The translations under genes were made by a program, and so were the position numbers. Below the pieces are notes generated by a model. That model did no database searches. It saw only the letters and a list, made by a program, of their open reading frames with translations, and was not told the DNA's origin. Shown piece by piece: positions 49,738 through 58,077 of a DNA stretch of 64,000 bases (positions are counted from its first letter, which is position 1; every line of letters begins with the position of its first letter). Source of the stretch: Longispora fulva (GTDB taxonomy: Bacteria; Actinomycetota; Actinomycetes; Mycobacteriales; Micromonosporaceae); assembly GCF_015751905.1 (NCBI RefSeq), contig NZ_JADOUF010000001.1, positions 3,906,001-3,970,000 on the forward strand. The letters run 5' to 3'.

Positions 49738-51309
49738 ATGACACTCACGCTCGACGCCCCGGCCCCCGAGGCCGCCCGACGCGGCAGCCGCAACCCCTGG
49801 CTCACCCTCGCCGCCGTCGCGATCGGCATCGCGATGGTCGGTCTCGACGCGACCGTCGTCGCCATCGCCAACCCCGCCATCGCCCGCGACCTCGGCGCCG
49901 GCCTGTCCGGCCTGCAGTGGGTCACCAACGGCTACCTGCTCGCTCTCGCCGTCTCCCTGATCATCGCCGGCCGGCTCGCCGACCGGTTCGGCCGCAAGAA
50001 GCTCTTCCTGCTCGGCGTCGTCGGGTTCGCGGTCGCCTCGGTGGCGATCGGGTTCTCCGGCAGCATCGGCATGGTGATCTTCTGGCGGGTGATCCAGGGC
50101 CTCGCCGGGGCGCTGCTCCAGCCGGCGAGCCTCGCGATCCTGCGCAACGCGTTCCCGGCCGAGAAGCTCAACATGGCCATCGGCATCTGGGGCGGCACGT
50201 CGGCGCTGTCCATCGCCAGCGGCCCGATCGTCGCCGGCCTGCTCGTCGAGAACGTCGACTGGCAGAGCGTCTTCTTCCTCAACGCGCCGCTCGCCGTCGC
50301 CGCCGTCGTCCTCGGCTGGTTCGTGATCCGCGAGTCCAAGGACCCGGGCGCGGCCGGCTCCTTCGACCTGCCCGGGGTCGTCCTGCTGTCCGGCGCGCTG
50401 TTCTCCCTGGTCTGGGGCCTGATCAAGGCGCAGGAGCACGGCTTCGGCGACGCCCTGCCGCTCGGCTTCCTGATCGGCGCGCTCGTCCTGCTCGCCGGGT
50501 TCGTCGTCCGGGAGTCCCTGACCCGGCACCCGCTGCTGCCGCTGAGCCTGTTCCGCAACGTCTCACTGTCGGCCGGCACCGCGCTGGTCACCCTGGCGTT
50601 CTTCTCCCTGTTCGGCGCGTTCTTCTTCCTCACCCTCTACCTGCAGCAGGTGCACGGCATGGGACCGGTCGAGGCCGGCGTCCGACTGCTGCCGCTGACC
50701 GCCACGTTCATGTTCTCCGCGCCGGCGGCGGGTGCGCTGACCGCGAGGTTCGGGCCGCGCCTGCCGCTGGTCGCCGGGATGGGACTCACGGCCGTGGCAT
50801 TGTTCGGACTGTCGCGGGCGGAGGTCGACGCGGAGTACGTGACTCTGTGGCCCTGGTTCGTGCTGCTCGGGCTGGGCTTCGGCCTGGTCATCGTCGCCGG
50901 CACCGAGGCGATCGTCGGCAACGCCCCGGTCGAGCTCGCCGGGGTGGCCGGCGGCCTGCAGCAGACCGGCGCGCAACTCGGCGGGGTGCTCGGCACGACG
51001 GTGTTCAGCACGATCATCGCCAGCCGGGTCGGGGACGTCCTCGTCCCCCGCCTGACCGAGTCGGGGGTGCCGGCCCAGGTGGCGCCGCAGTTCCAGGCCG
51101 CGGAGCAGTACGTCGCACAGGGGGTGGCCCCGGTGCCGCCGGGGACGCCGGCGGACCTCGCCCGGGCCGTCACGAACGGCGCGCACCTGGCCTTCATGGA
51201 CGGATTCCACACCACGCTGACCGTGGGGGCGATCGTGGCCCTGGTCGGGGCGGTCGTGGCGCTCGTGGTCCGCAGGGGCGAGAACGCGGGAGCCGGCGTA
51301 GCACTGTAG
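49738..51309 (+). CDS. MFS drug-efflux transporter (DHA2/EmrB-QacA type)
   Basis: A 523-aa, 14-helix exporter with GLDATVVAIANPAIARDL, the loop motif RLADRFGRKKLF and RVIQGLAGALLQPASLAIL (motif C-like). It pumps drugs out using the proton gradient. It is divergent from tetR, with an operator in the promoter. The ATG at 49711 is rejected because it lies inside that operator. Confidence 0.93.
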   Translation: MTLTLDAPAPEAARRGSRNPWLTLAAVAIGIAMVGLDATVVAIANPAIARDLGAGLSGLQWVTNGYLLALAVSLIIAGRLADRFGRKKLFLLGVVGFAVASVAIGFSGSIGMVIFWRVIQGLAGALLQPASLAILRNAFPAEKLNMAIGIWGGTSALSIASGPIVAGLLVENVDWQSVFFLNAPLAVAAVVLGWFVIRESKDPGAAGSFDLPGVVLLSGALFSLVWGLIKAQEHGFGDALPLGFLIGALVLLAGFVVRESLTRHPLLPLSLFRNVSLSAGTALVTLAFFSLFGAFFFLTLYLQQVHGMGPVEAGVRLLPLTATFMFSAPAAGALTARFGPRLPLVAGMGLTAVALFGLSRAEVDAEYVTLWPWFVLLGLGFGLVIVAGTEAIVGNAPVELAGVAGGLQQTGAQLGGVLGTTVFSTIIASRVGDVLVPRLTESGVPAQVAPQFQAAEQYVAQGVAPVPPGTPADLARAVTNGAHLAFMDGFHTTLTVGAIVALVGAVVALVVRRGENAGAGVAL

Positions 51310-51343
51310 ACAAAGGCGCTTCGCATTGGTTACCGTCGATGCA

Positions 51344-51366
51344 CCTTTAGTAAAGTTTCCTAAAGG
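51344..51366. promoter_or_regulatory. Palindrome upstream of secreted protein gene
   Basis: CCTTTAG / CTAAAGG, perfect 7-bp arms with a 9-bp AT-rich spacer, 21 bp before ATG 51388. This looks like an operator, perhaps for a ROK- or MarR-type repressor (inference from shape). Confidence 0.5.
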
Positions 51367-51387
51367 TCACTTGATGGAGGACCCCTC

Positions 51388-52104
51388 ATGCAGAAGCTCA
51401 TCAGACACGGATGGGTCGTCGGCCTCCTGGCCGGCGCCCTGTTCCTGCTCGGGCTCGGCGTCACCGGTCACACCGCCACCGCGACCACGGCGGTCGGACC
51501 CGGCACGACGAGCACGGTCACCGGCGGCCCGGACACGTTCACGCAGGTCCAGCCGACCGGAGCTCCCTCGGAGTACGACAAGCCCCTCGAACGGTGCGCC
51601 AACGGGACCAGCCACCCCATCTCCGGACCGAACCCGATCCTGTCCGAACCGGCCACCACGAAGTTCACCAGCAACCTGCCGCTCACGCTCAGCGTGCGGA
51701 CCAGCGGCGACATCTGGTGGGGCCAGACCGCACTCGTGTTCACCAACCGGTCGAACACCGCGTTCCACATCGACTGCGCCGTGATCACGTTCGTCGCGCC
51801 GTCCGGCTCCGGTGACCACAGCTTCCAGAACACCGTCACCTTCGGCCACCCGCAGCAGGACTACGTCGAGGTGCCCAAGGGCGGCGGCAACTCCTACTAC
51901 ATCATCCGGCTCGGGTTCCACGACGTGCCGCTCGCGCAGCGGATCGCGCAGCCGGGCAAGCCGTTCGAGTACCAGCTCAACGGGCCGGGCAGCTCGATCG
52001 CCCGCGAGGCCATCCGCGACTCCGTGCGCTTCTACGGCGACCTGGACCTCAAGGCCAACGACGCGCTGGTGAAGAAGTACGGCACCGACCGACTGACCAA
52101 CTGA
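51388..52104 (+). CDS. Secreted protein of unknown function
   Basis: A 238-aa protein. The signal region is HGWVVGLLAGALFLLGLGV with likely cleavage near HTATA. A Thr/Gly/Pro-rich linker (~residues 30-65) precedes a beta-rich domain with one Cys pair (LERCANG / HIDCAVI), aromatic-rich FQNTVTFGHPQQDYVEVPKGG and a C-terminal helix. It may be an exported binding domain. RBS GGAGG. No family recognised. It lies just after the MFS gene but has its own operator. Confidence 0.7.
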   Translation: MQKLIRHGWVVGLLAGALFLLGLGVTGHTATATTAVGPGTTSTVTGGPDTFTQVQPTGAPSEYDKPLERCANGTSHPISGPNPILSEPATTKFTSNLPLTLSVRTSGDIWWGQTALVFTNRSNTAFHIDCAVITFVAPSGSGDHSFQNTVTFGHPQQDYVEVPKGGGNSYYIIRLGFHDVPLAQRIAQPGKPFEYQLNGPGSSIAREAIRDSVRFYGDLDLKANDALVKKYGTDRLTN

Positions 52105-52150
52105 CCGCGTGTGGACCGTGCCGGGTGGAGCGGCACGGCACACTGGTCGG

Positions 52151-53485
52151 ATGGACATCATCGTGATCGGACTGGGCGTCGGCGGCGAGGAAGTGGCCGG
52201 CCGGCTGGCGGAGGCGGGGCTGGACGTGCTGGGCGTCGAGGGTCGCCTGGTCGGCGGCGAGTGCCCGTACTACGGCTGCATCCCCAGCAAGATGATGATC
52301 CGGGCCGGCAACGCCCTCGCCGAGGCCCGCAGGGTGCCGACGTACGCCGGGCAGGCCGCGGTGCGCCCCGACTGGGCCCCGGTGCACGCCCGGATCCGCG
52401 ACGAGGCCACCGACAACTGGAACGACCAGGTCGCCGTCGACCGGTTCACCGGCAAGGGCGGCACGTTCCTGCGCGGGCACGCCCGGCTGATCGGCCCCGG
52501 CCGGGTCCAGGTCGGCTCCGACGTGTACGAGGCGGGCCGCGGCGTCATCATCGCCACCGGCACCACCCCCGTCATCCCGCCGATCCCCGGCCTGGCCGAC
52601 AGCCCCTACTGGACCAACCGCGACGCCATCGAGGCCGCCGAGCTGCCCGGCTCGTTGACGGTGCTCGGCGGTGGCGCGATCGGCCTGGAACTCGCCCAGG
52701 TGTTCGCCCGGTTCGGCGTCGCCGTCACCGTCGTCGAGGCCGGCGACCGGCTGCTCGCGATGGAGGAGCCCGAGTCCTCGACGGTCGCCCAGCGGGCGCT
52801 CGCCGGGGACGGTGTGACCGTGCACCTCGGCCGGCGGGCCGTGAAGGTGGACGGCACGACCGTGTTCCTCGACGACGGCACCGAGATCACGTCGGAACGG
52901 GTCCTGGTCGCCACCGGCCGCAGGGTCGACCTCGCCGGCCTCGGGCTCGACACTCTGGGCCTGGACCCGGGTGCCCGCGCCCTCGAGGTGGACGAGTGGA
53001 TGCGGGCCGGCGAGGGCCTGTGGGCCGTCGGCGACGTCACCGGGCGGGACGCGTTCACCCACATCGCGATGTACCAGGCCGACATCGCCGTCCGCGACAT
53101 CCTCGGCCAGGGCGGGCCGGCGGCCGACTACAAGGCGCTGCCCCGGGTGACGTTCACCGACCCGGAGATCGGGGCGGTCGGGCTCACCGAGCACCAGGCC
53201 CGCGAGAAGGGGCTGGCCGTCGGCGTCGGACACACCCCGCTGGGCTCCTCCACCCGGGGCTGGATCCACGGCGTCGGCGACGAGGGGTTCATCAAGCTCG
53301 TCGTGGACACCGACCGGGGCGTGCTGGTCGGGGCCACCTCCGCCGGACCCGACGGGGGCGAGGTGCTCGCCGGGCTCGCCGTGGCCGTGCACGCCGAGGT
53401 GCCGTTGGACACGCTGCGCAGCATGATCTACGCGTACCCGACGTTCCACCGCGCGATCTCCGAGGCGGTCCGCACGATCCACTAG
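52151..53485 (+). CDS. Pyridine nucleotide-disulfide oxidoreductase (mercuric/lipoamide type)
   Basis: A 444-aa class I flavoprotein: FAD loop IVIGLGVGGEEVAGRLAEAG, redox-active GGECPYYGCIPSK (Cys 38 and Cys 43), NAD loop VLGGGAIGLELAQVFARFG and C-terminal HRAISE (His 433, Glu 438) for the dimer active site. It transfers electrons from NAD(P)H to a disulfide substrate. The exact substrate is not clear: mercuric-reductase N-terminal domains are absent. It is followed by a TetR gene whose -10 box covers its stop codon. Confidence 0.88.
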   Translation: MDIIVIGLGVGGEEVAGRLAEAGLDVLGVEGRLVGGECPYYGCIPSKMMIRAGNALAEARRVPTYAGQAAVRPDWAPVHARIRDEATDNWNDQVAVDRFTGKGGTFLRGHARLIGPGRVQVGSDVYEAGRGVIIATGTTPVIPPIPGLADSPYWTNRDAIEAAELPGSLTVLGGGAIGLELAQVFARFGVAVTVVEAGDRLLAMEEPESSTVAQRALAGDGVTVHLGRRAVKVDGTTVFLDDGTEITSERVLVATGRRVDLAGLGLDTLGLDPGARALEVDEWMRAGEGLWAVGDVTGRDAFTHIAMYQADIAVRDILGQGGPAADYKALPRVTFTDPEIGAVGLTEHQAREKGLAVGVGHTPLGSSTRGWIHGVGDEGFIKLVVDTDRGVLVGATSAGPDGGEVLAGLAVAVHAEVPLDTLRSMIYAYPTFHRAISEAVRTIH

Positions 53486-53488
53486 TGT
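53483..53488 (+). promoter_or_regulatory. -10 box of TetR gene overlapping a stop codon
   Basis: TAGTGT lies seven bases before ATG 53496. Its first three bases are the stop codon of the oxidoreductase gene. Confidence 0.35.
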
Positions 53489-53495
53489 CGGGGGG

Positions 53496-54152
53496 ATGAC
53501 GGGCAGGCGGGAGCAGGAACGGAGCCGGACCACCCGGTTGCGGCTCATGCGGGCCACCGCCGAGTGCCTGGTCGAGCTGGGCTGGTCGGGCACCACCACC
53601 ACCGCGGTGTCCGAACGCGCCGGCGTGTCCCGCGGCGCGCAGCTGCACCACTACCCGACCCGGGCCGAACTCGTCGTCGCCGCCGTCGAGCACGTGGCCG
53701 TCGCGCGCACCGAGGAGCTGCTGCGCACCGCCGACACCCTGCCCCGGGACGGGCGACGGACCCTGGCGGTGCTGGAGCTGCTCGCCGAGCTGTACACGGG
53801 GCCGCTGTTCGAGGCCGCCGTGGAGCTGTGGGTCGCGGCGCGGACCGACCCGCAGTTGCACGCCGTGGTGATGCCGCTGGAGGACCGGCTGGGGCGGGAA
53901 GGGTACCGGCTGGCCCTGGAACTGCTCGGGGTCGACGACACCCGGGCCGAGATCCGCGACGCCGTCGGGGCGACATTGGACCTGGTGCGCGGCTTCGGGC
54001 TGGCGAACCTGCTCAGCGACGACCGGTCGCGGCGGAGCAGGCTGCTGCGGCAGTGGGCGGCGATGCTCGACGCCGTCCTCGCCGAGCCGGCGCCCGGCCG
54101 GGACCGGGAGCCGCCGACGGGGGCCGGGTCGGGGACCTCCGTACCCGTCTGA
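53496..54152 (+). CDS. TetR-family transcriptional regulator
   Basis: A 218-aa protein with HTH (RLMRATAECLVELGWSGTTTT, VSERAGVSRGAQLHHYPTRAEL) and a C-terminal helical domain. The GAQLHHYP recognition helix is typical of a subgroup of actinobacterial TetR proteins. It may regulate the oxidoreductase upstream. It converges on the methyltransferase gene. Confidence 0.9.
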   Translation: MTGRREQERSRTTRLRLMRATAECLVELGWSGTTTTAVSERAGVSRGAQLHHYPTRAELVVAAVEHVAVARTEELLRTADTLPRDGRRTLAVLELLAELYTGPLFEAAVELWVAARTDPQLHAVVMPLEDRLGREGYRLALELLGVDDTRAEIRDAVGATLDLVRGFGLANLLSDDRSRRSRLLRQWAAMLDAVLAEPAPGRDREPPTGAGSGTSVPV

Positions 54153-54230
54153 GGGTGTGATCGTGCCGGCCAACGGCGCCGGCGGGGCCCCACGGTCCGG
54201 GGCGGCGGCGCTGGCCGGCGCGCACAGGCC

Positions 54231-55043
54231 CTACGTCCTCGGGCGGGTGCCGATCACGACCGTGGCGTACAGCTCCTCGGACGTCGCGATCCGCGACACC
54301 AGTCCTGCGGCGGTGAACACGTCGAGGGTCCGGGGCGCCTGGTCCTCGCTCGTCTCGACCAGCAGGTGACCGCCCGGGGCCAGCCACTCCACCGCCCCGG
54401 CGGCGACCCGGCGCTGCACGTCGAGCCCGTCCGAGCCGCCGTCGAGGGTCACGTGCGGCTCGTGCAGCCGGGCCTCCGGCGGCAGGAACCCGATCTCGTC
54501 GGTGGGCACGTACGGGGCGTTGCAGACCAGCACGTCGATCCTGCCGCGCAGCGTGGCGGGCAGGGCCGCGTACAGGTCGCCCTCGTGGACCTCGCCGGAG
54601 GGGCCGAGGTTGCGGCGGGCGCAGCGGACCGCGTCCGGCTCGATGTCCGCGGCGTGCAGTTCGACGCCGGGCAGGGCTGTGACCAGGGCGGCGCCGACCG
54701 CGCCCGAGCCGCAGCAGAGGTCGACGACGACGGGGCGGGCGGCGGTGGCGTCCGCGGCCTCGCGGGCCAGGTCCGTGGCCTCCCGGGCCAGGAACATGGT
54801 GCGGCGACGGGGGACGAACACCCCGGGATCCACGGCGATGCGCAGGCCGCAGAACTCGGCCCAGCCCAGGACGTGTTCGAGGGGTAGTCCGGCGACCCGG
54901 CGGTCCACCATGGCGGCGAGCTCGACCGGGGACGCCCCGGCGGACAGGAGCAGGTCGGCCTCGTCCTCGGCGAAGACACAGCCGACGGCCCGGAGCCGGG
55001 CGACGATGGCGGACGCGGAGAGATGCGACAGTGCGAGTGACAT
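54231..55043 (-). CDS. PrmC/HemK-related protein-glutamine methyltransferase (unknown substrate)
   Basis: A 270-aa SAM-dependent methyltransferase: N-terminal helical domain, then a Rossmann domain with VVDLCCGSGAVGAAL and a catalytic loop VCNAPYVPTDEIG. The usual NPPY of PrmC is NAPY here, matching the PrmC-related group of unknown substrate rather than housekeeping PrmC. It likely methylates a Gln side chain. ATG 55043 is preceded by a hairpin and, further upstream, a 19-aa leader peptide gene. Confidence 0.85.
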   Translation of the reverse strand: MSLALSHLSASAIVARLRAVGCVFAEDEADLLLSAGASPVELAAMVDRRVAGLPLEHVLGWAEFCGLRIAVDPGVFVPRRRTMFLAREATDLAREAADATAARPVVVDLCCGSGAVGAALVTALPGVELHAADIEPDAVRCARRNLGPSGEVHEGDLYAALPATLRGRIDVLVCNAPYVPTDEIGFLPPEARLHEPHVTLDGGSDGLDVQRRVAAGAVEWLAPGGHLLVETSEDQAPRTLDVFTAAGLVSRIATSEELYATVVIGTRPRT

Positions 55044-55081
55044 GAGAGAACCTTTCGGGGGGTACCGACGGGGGCTCTCTC
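55044..55081 (-). promoter_or_regulatory. Leader hairpin directly before the PrmC-like gene
   Basis: On the transcript GAGAGAGCC (55081-55073) pairs with GGTTCTCTC (55052-55044), ending at the start codon. The loop and stem enclose the only RBS-like GAAAGG (near 55053-55058). Leader-peptide codons around 55118-55124 (GCTCTCC) could compete for the first arm, so two mutually exclusive structures are possible. Confidence 0.5.
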
Positions 55082-55087
55082 GGTCGA

Positions 55088-55147
55088 CTACGTCAGGAGG
55101 ACCGCGCGGCCGTACGAGGAGAGCACCCGGCCTGGACTAACGGTCAT
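55088..55147 (-). CDS. 19-aa leader peptide upstream of the PrmC-like methyltransferase
   Basis: An ORF MTVSPGRVLSSYGRAVLLT with a strong Shine-Dalgarno (AGGAGG at 55162-55157) and its own promoter. It ends 44 nt before the methyltransferase ATG; the hairpin at 55044-55081 lies between. This is the layout of translation-attenuated genes such as macrolide-resistance methyltransferases. The peptide has Arg, Leu and Val runs but no simple amino-acid sensor run. Whether it is expressed is inferred. Confidence 0.55.
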   Translation of the reverse strand: MTVSPGRVLSSYGRAVLLT

Positions 55148-55188
55148 GGGTTCCCACCTCCTCGATATGTCCGGCACCGGCACACATG

Positions 55189-55218
55189 ACACTACATGAT
55201 CCATACCACCGCCCACAA
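55189..55218 (-). promoter_or_regulatory. Promoter of leader peptide/methyltransferase
   Basis: TTGTGG (55218-55213), an 18-bp spacer and TAGTGT (55194-55189) give a start near 55182, about 35 nt before the leader-peptide ATG. Confidence 0.4.
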
Positions 55219-55224
55219 TCATCG

Positions 55225-55944
55225 CTACCGACCCAGATAGGCCCCGCCGTTGACGTGCACGACCTGGCCCGTGAGGTGCCCGGCGGCCGGCGAGGCGAGG
55301 AAGTCCACAGTCGCGGCCACGTCCGCGGTGGTGCCCGGCCGGCCGTTGCGGGTGGCCGCGACCCGCTGGGCGACCCCGTCGTCGGTGAGCCGGTCGCGGA
55401 AGAACTCGGTGGCGACGATCAGGCCCGGGGAGACCACGTTCGCGGTGATGCCGCGCGGGCCGAGCTGGGTCGCCAGGGACGCCGTCCAGGCCTCGACCGC
55501 CGCCTTGGCCGCGCCGTAGGAGTTGGCGCCCAGCCGGGCGGCGATCGAGCCGATCGTGACGATCCGCGCGTCGTCGGCGAGGCGGGGGGTCAGCGCCGTG
55601 GTGACCAGGACGGCCGACAGCAGGTTGGCGTCGAGGTTGGCCCGCCAGTTGGCGGCGAGGGCCGCCAGGTCGTCCCCGTCGTCCGGCCGGTCGAAGTCCG
55701 TGTTGCCGCCGGCGTTGTTGACCAGGACGTCGACCGTGGCGGGCAGGTCGGCCAGCGCCGCGGCGACGGCGGCCGGGTCGGCGGCGTCGAACGGCACGGC
55801 CGTGGCCCCGAGCCGGTCGGCGGCCTCGCGCAGCGCGGACTCCCGCCGGCCGGTGATCACCACGTGGTCGCCGGCTCGGGTGAAGGACTCCGCCACGGCG
55901 TACCCGATCCCGGTCGCGCCCCCGGTGACGACAACTGTCCGCAT
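55225..55944 (-). CDS. SDR-family oxidoreductase
   Basis: A 239-aa classical short-chain dehydrogenase: NAD(P) loop TGGATGIGYAVAE, NNAGG, catalytic Ser in TIGSIAARL and YGAAK (Tyr, Lys), PGLI near the C terminus. It oxidises or reduces an alcohol/ketone of unknown identity. AAAGGAG precedes ATG 55944. It is divergent from a MarR gene with a shared palindrome. Confidence 0.93.
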   Translation of the reverse strand: MRTVVVTGGATGIGYAVAESFTRAGDHVVITGRRESALREAADRLGATAVPFDAADPAAVAAALADLPATVDVLVNNAGGNTDFDRPDDGDDLAALAANWRANLDANLLSAVLVTTALTPRLADDARIVTIGSIAARLGANSYGAAKAAVEAWTASLATQLGPRGITANVVSPGLIVATEFFRDRLTDDGVAQRVAATRNGRPGTTADVAATVDFLASPAAGHLTGQVVHVNGGAYLGR

Positions 55945-55954
55945 GCCAAACTCC

Positions 55955-55966
55955 TTTAGGCCTAAA
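55955..55966. promoter_or_regulatory. MarR operator TTTAGGCCTAAA
   Basis: A perfect 12-bp palindrome in the 60-bp gap between the divergent SDR and MarR genes. It overlaps the SDR leader and sits next to TAGTAT (55968-55973), a -10 candidate for the MarR gene. Confidence 0.6.
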
Positions 55967-56004
55967 CTAGTATCCGGGGAGCACGTTAACACGAGGAGCG
56001 CGCC

Positions 56005-56511
56005 ATGGACGATGCCGTCGACCTGATCCAGTCCGCCTGGGCCCGCGAACGCCCGGGCACCCCGGTCGAGTCCATCGGCGTGATCACCCGGGTCTGGCGG
56101 ATCGGCAAGATCCTGTCCGACGAGCGCCGCAGGACCCTGACCCGGCTCGGCATCGACGCCGCGACCCTCGACCTGCTGAGCACCCTGCGCCGGTCGGGGA
56201 CCCCCTACCGGCTGCCCCCGGGTGAACTGGCCCGGTTGTCGCTGGTCAGCGCGGGGGCCATCTCGCAGCGCGTCGCCCGGGCCGAGACCGACGGGCTGGT
56301 ACGCCGGGAGAAGGGCGGGCCTGACGGGCGCTCGGTCCTGGTGACCCTGACGGCCGCCGGGCACGCGCTGCTGGACCGGTCGGTGGACGACCTGCTCACC
56401 CACGAACAGAGCCTGCTCGGGGCGCTCGCCCCTGACGAGCTGGGCCAGCTGTCCGCCCTGCTCAAGGCACTTCTCGCCGGGCTGAGCGAACCACTCGCCG
56501 ACCCGGAGTGA
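56005..56511 (+). CDS. MarR-family transcriptional regulator
   Basis: A 168-aa protein: LTRLGIDAATLDLLSTLRRSG, LARLSLVSAGAISQRVARAETDGLV (recognition helix) and EKGGPDGRSVLVTLTAAGHAL (wing). RBS GAGGAG before ATG 56005. It probably controls the divergent SDR gene through the palindrome at 55955. Confidence 0.92.
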   Translation: MDDAVDLIQSAWARERPGTPVESIGVITRVWRIGKILSDERRRTLTRLGIDAATLDLLSTLRRSGTPYRLPPGELARLSLVSAGAISQRVARAETDGLVRREKGGPDGRSVLVTLTAAGHALLDRSVDDLLTHEQSLLGALAPDELGQLSALLKALLAGLSEPLADPE

Positions 56512-56530
56512 AGGTGCGGTCACCCGGATT

Positions 56531-56558
56531 TTGCCTGAAGGTGGTCATTCGCTAGTCT
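56531..56558 (+). promoter_or_regulatory. Promoter of the O-acetylation pair
   Basis: TTGCCT (56531-56536), a 16-bp spacer and TAGTCT (56553-56558), about 60 bp before ATG 56618. Confidence 0.45.
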
Positions 56559-56617
56559 CTCGGGACCGGGGACCCATCATGCGTCAGCATGCCCTCGCGC
56601 CAAGGAGCCGCACCGCG

Positions 56618-58042
56618 ATGTCGTTCGCTTCCCCGATGTTCCTCTGGTATTTCATGCCAGCCGTCCTGGGGGCGTACTGGCTGCTACCGGCCCGGGCGCG
56701 CAACTGGGTCATCGCCGTGGCCAGCCTGCTGTTCTACGCATGGGGAGCCGGCAGTTTCGTCCTGCTGCTCCTCGGGTGCATGGTGCTCAACTTCGCCTCC
56801 GGCCTGGCCATCGACGGCGGATGGCTCAAGGCCCGGCGACGCCTGCGGTCGGCGCTCCTGGTCGCCACGGTGGGCGCGGACCTGTCGATCCTGGTGATCT
56901 GGAAGTACGCCGGCTTCGGCAGCACCCAACTGCACCACCTCTTCCCCGACGTCCCGATCCTGCACATCCTGCTGCCGATCGGGATCTCGTTCTTCACCTT
57001 CCACCACCTCAGCTATGTCGTGGACGTCTACCGTGGCTCCCGACCGGCACAGCGCAACCCCGTCCAGTTCGTCACCTATATCGCGATGTTCCCGCAGCTC
57101 ATCGCCGGACCTATCGTGCGATACCACGAAATCTCCGAGCAGCTCGCCCAGTCCAGGGCGGGACAGCGGCTGCGGGACTTCGCCGACGGCTTCCCCCGGT
57201 TCGCGCTCGGTCTGGCCAAAAAGGTGATCATCGCCGACTCGATCGCGCCGATCGCCAACGCGGTGTTCGGCGCGCCCGTGGACCAGCTCGACTGGCGGAC
57301 CGCGTGGATCGGGGCCCTGGCCTACACGATCCAGATCTACTTCGACTTCTCCGGATACTCGGACATGGCCATCGGCCTCGCCGCGATGTTCGGCTTCACG
57401 CTGCCGGAGAACTTCAACCGGCCGTACGCCGCGCTGTCGATCACCGACTTCTGGCGCCGCTGGCACATGTCCCTGTCCCGGTGGTTCCGCGACTACGTCT
57501 ACATCCCCCTGGGCGGCAACCGCGGCTCGTCGATGGCGACCTACCGCAACCTGTTCACCGTGTTCGTGCTCACGGGCTTCTGGCACGGCGCCCAGTGGAC
57601 GTTCCTGGTCTGGGGGCTGTTCCACGGCGGCATGCTGGCCCTGGAGCGGCTGACCGGGCTCGCCAGGATCGACGCCACCCGCTGGGTGGCGCCCCGCCGG
57701 ATCCTGACCCTGCTCGCGGTGATCGTCGGATGGGTCCTGTTCCGCGCCGACAGCCTCCCGCACGGGTTGGGCATCCTGAAGATCATGGCGGTACCCCGGT
57801 TCACCGGCACGTCCGCCGTCCTGATCGACGCGGGGATCCGCAACCAGGCGCTGATCCTCCTGGCGTTCGGGCTGCTCGTGGTGTTCATCCCCGCGCGCTT
57901 CACGATGGGGCGGTTCCTCGAGGACAGCCGCACCCGACTCGCCGGGGCCGCGCGCCTGGCCTACAGCGTCGTGGCGGCACCCGCCGCCGCGATCCTGGTG
58001 GCGGCCGGCACGTTCAGCCCGTTCCTGTACTTCCAGTTCTGA
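56618..58042 (+). CDS. MBOAT-family O-acyltransferase (AlgI-like)
   Basis: A 474-aa protein with about 11 membrane helices. Characteristic blocks: YFDFSGYSDMAIGLA, NFNRPYAALSITDFWRRWHMSLS and TGFWHGAQWTFLVWG, with the catalytic His in FWHGA. It moves an acetyl (or acyl) group across the membrane for transfer to an exopolysaccharide or wall glycan. It pairs with the SGNH-type protein downstream, as AlgI does with AlgJ/X. ATG 56618 has AAGGAG upstream. Confidence 0.93.
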   Translation: MSFASPMFLWYFMPAVLGAYWLLPARARNWVIAVASLLFYAWGAGSFVLLLLGCMVLNFASGLAIDGGWLKARRRLRSALLVATVGADLSILVIWKYAGFGSTQLHHLFPDVPILHILLPIGISFFTFHHLSYVVDVYRGSRPAQRNPVQFVTYIAMFPQLIAGPIVRYHEISEQLAQSRAGQRLRDFADGFPRFALGLAKKVIIADSIAPIANAVFGAPVDQLDWRTAWIGALAYTIQIYFDFSGYSDMAIGLAAMFGFTLPENFNRPYAALSITDFWRRWHMSLSRWFRDYVYIPLGGNRGSSMATYRNLFTVFVLTGFWHGAQWTFLVWGLFHGGMLALERLTGLARIDATRWVAPRRILTLLAVIVGWVLFRADSLPHGLGILKIMAVPRFTGTSAVLIDAGIRNQALILLAFGLLVVFIPARFTMGRFLEDSRTRLAGAARLAYSVVAAPAAAILVAAGTFSPFLYFQF

Positions 58043-58077
58043 GCCCAGACATCGTGCGTGACGTTGACGGAGCCATT

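Noticed and set aside
54153-54230. Possible terminator between TetR and PrmC-like genes
   Set aside because: The complementary segments are scattered and interrupted; I could not define a convincing stem.
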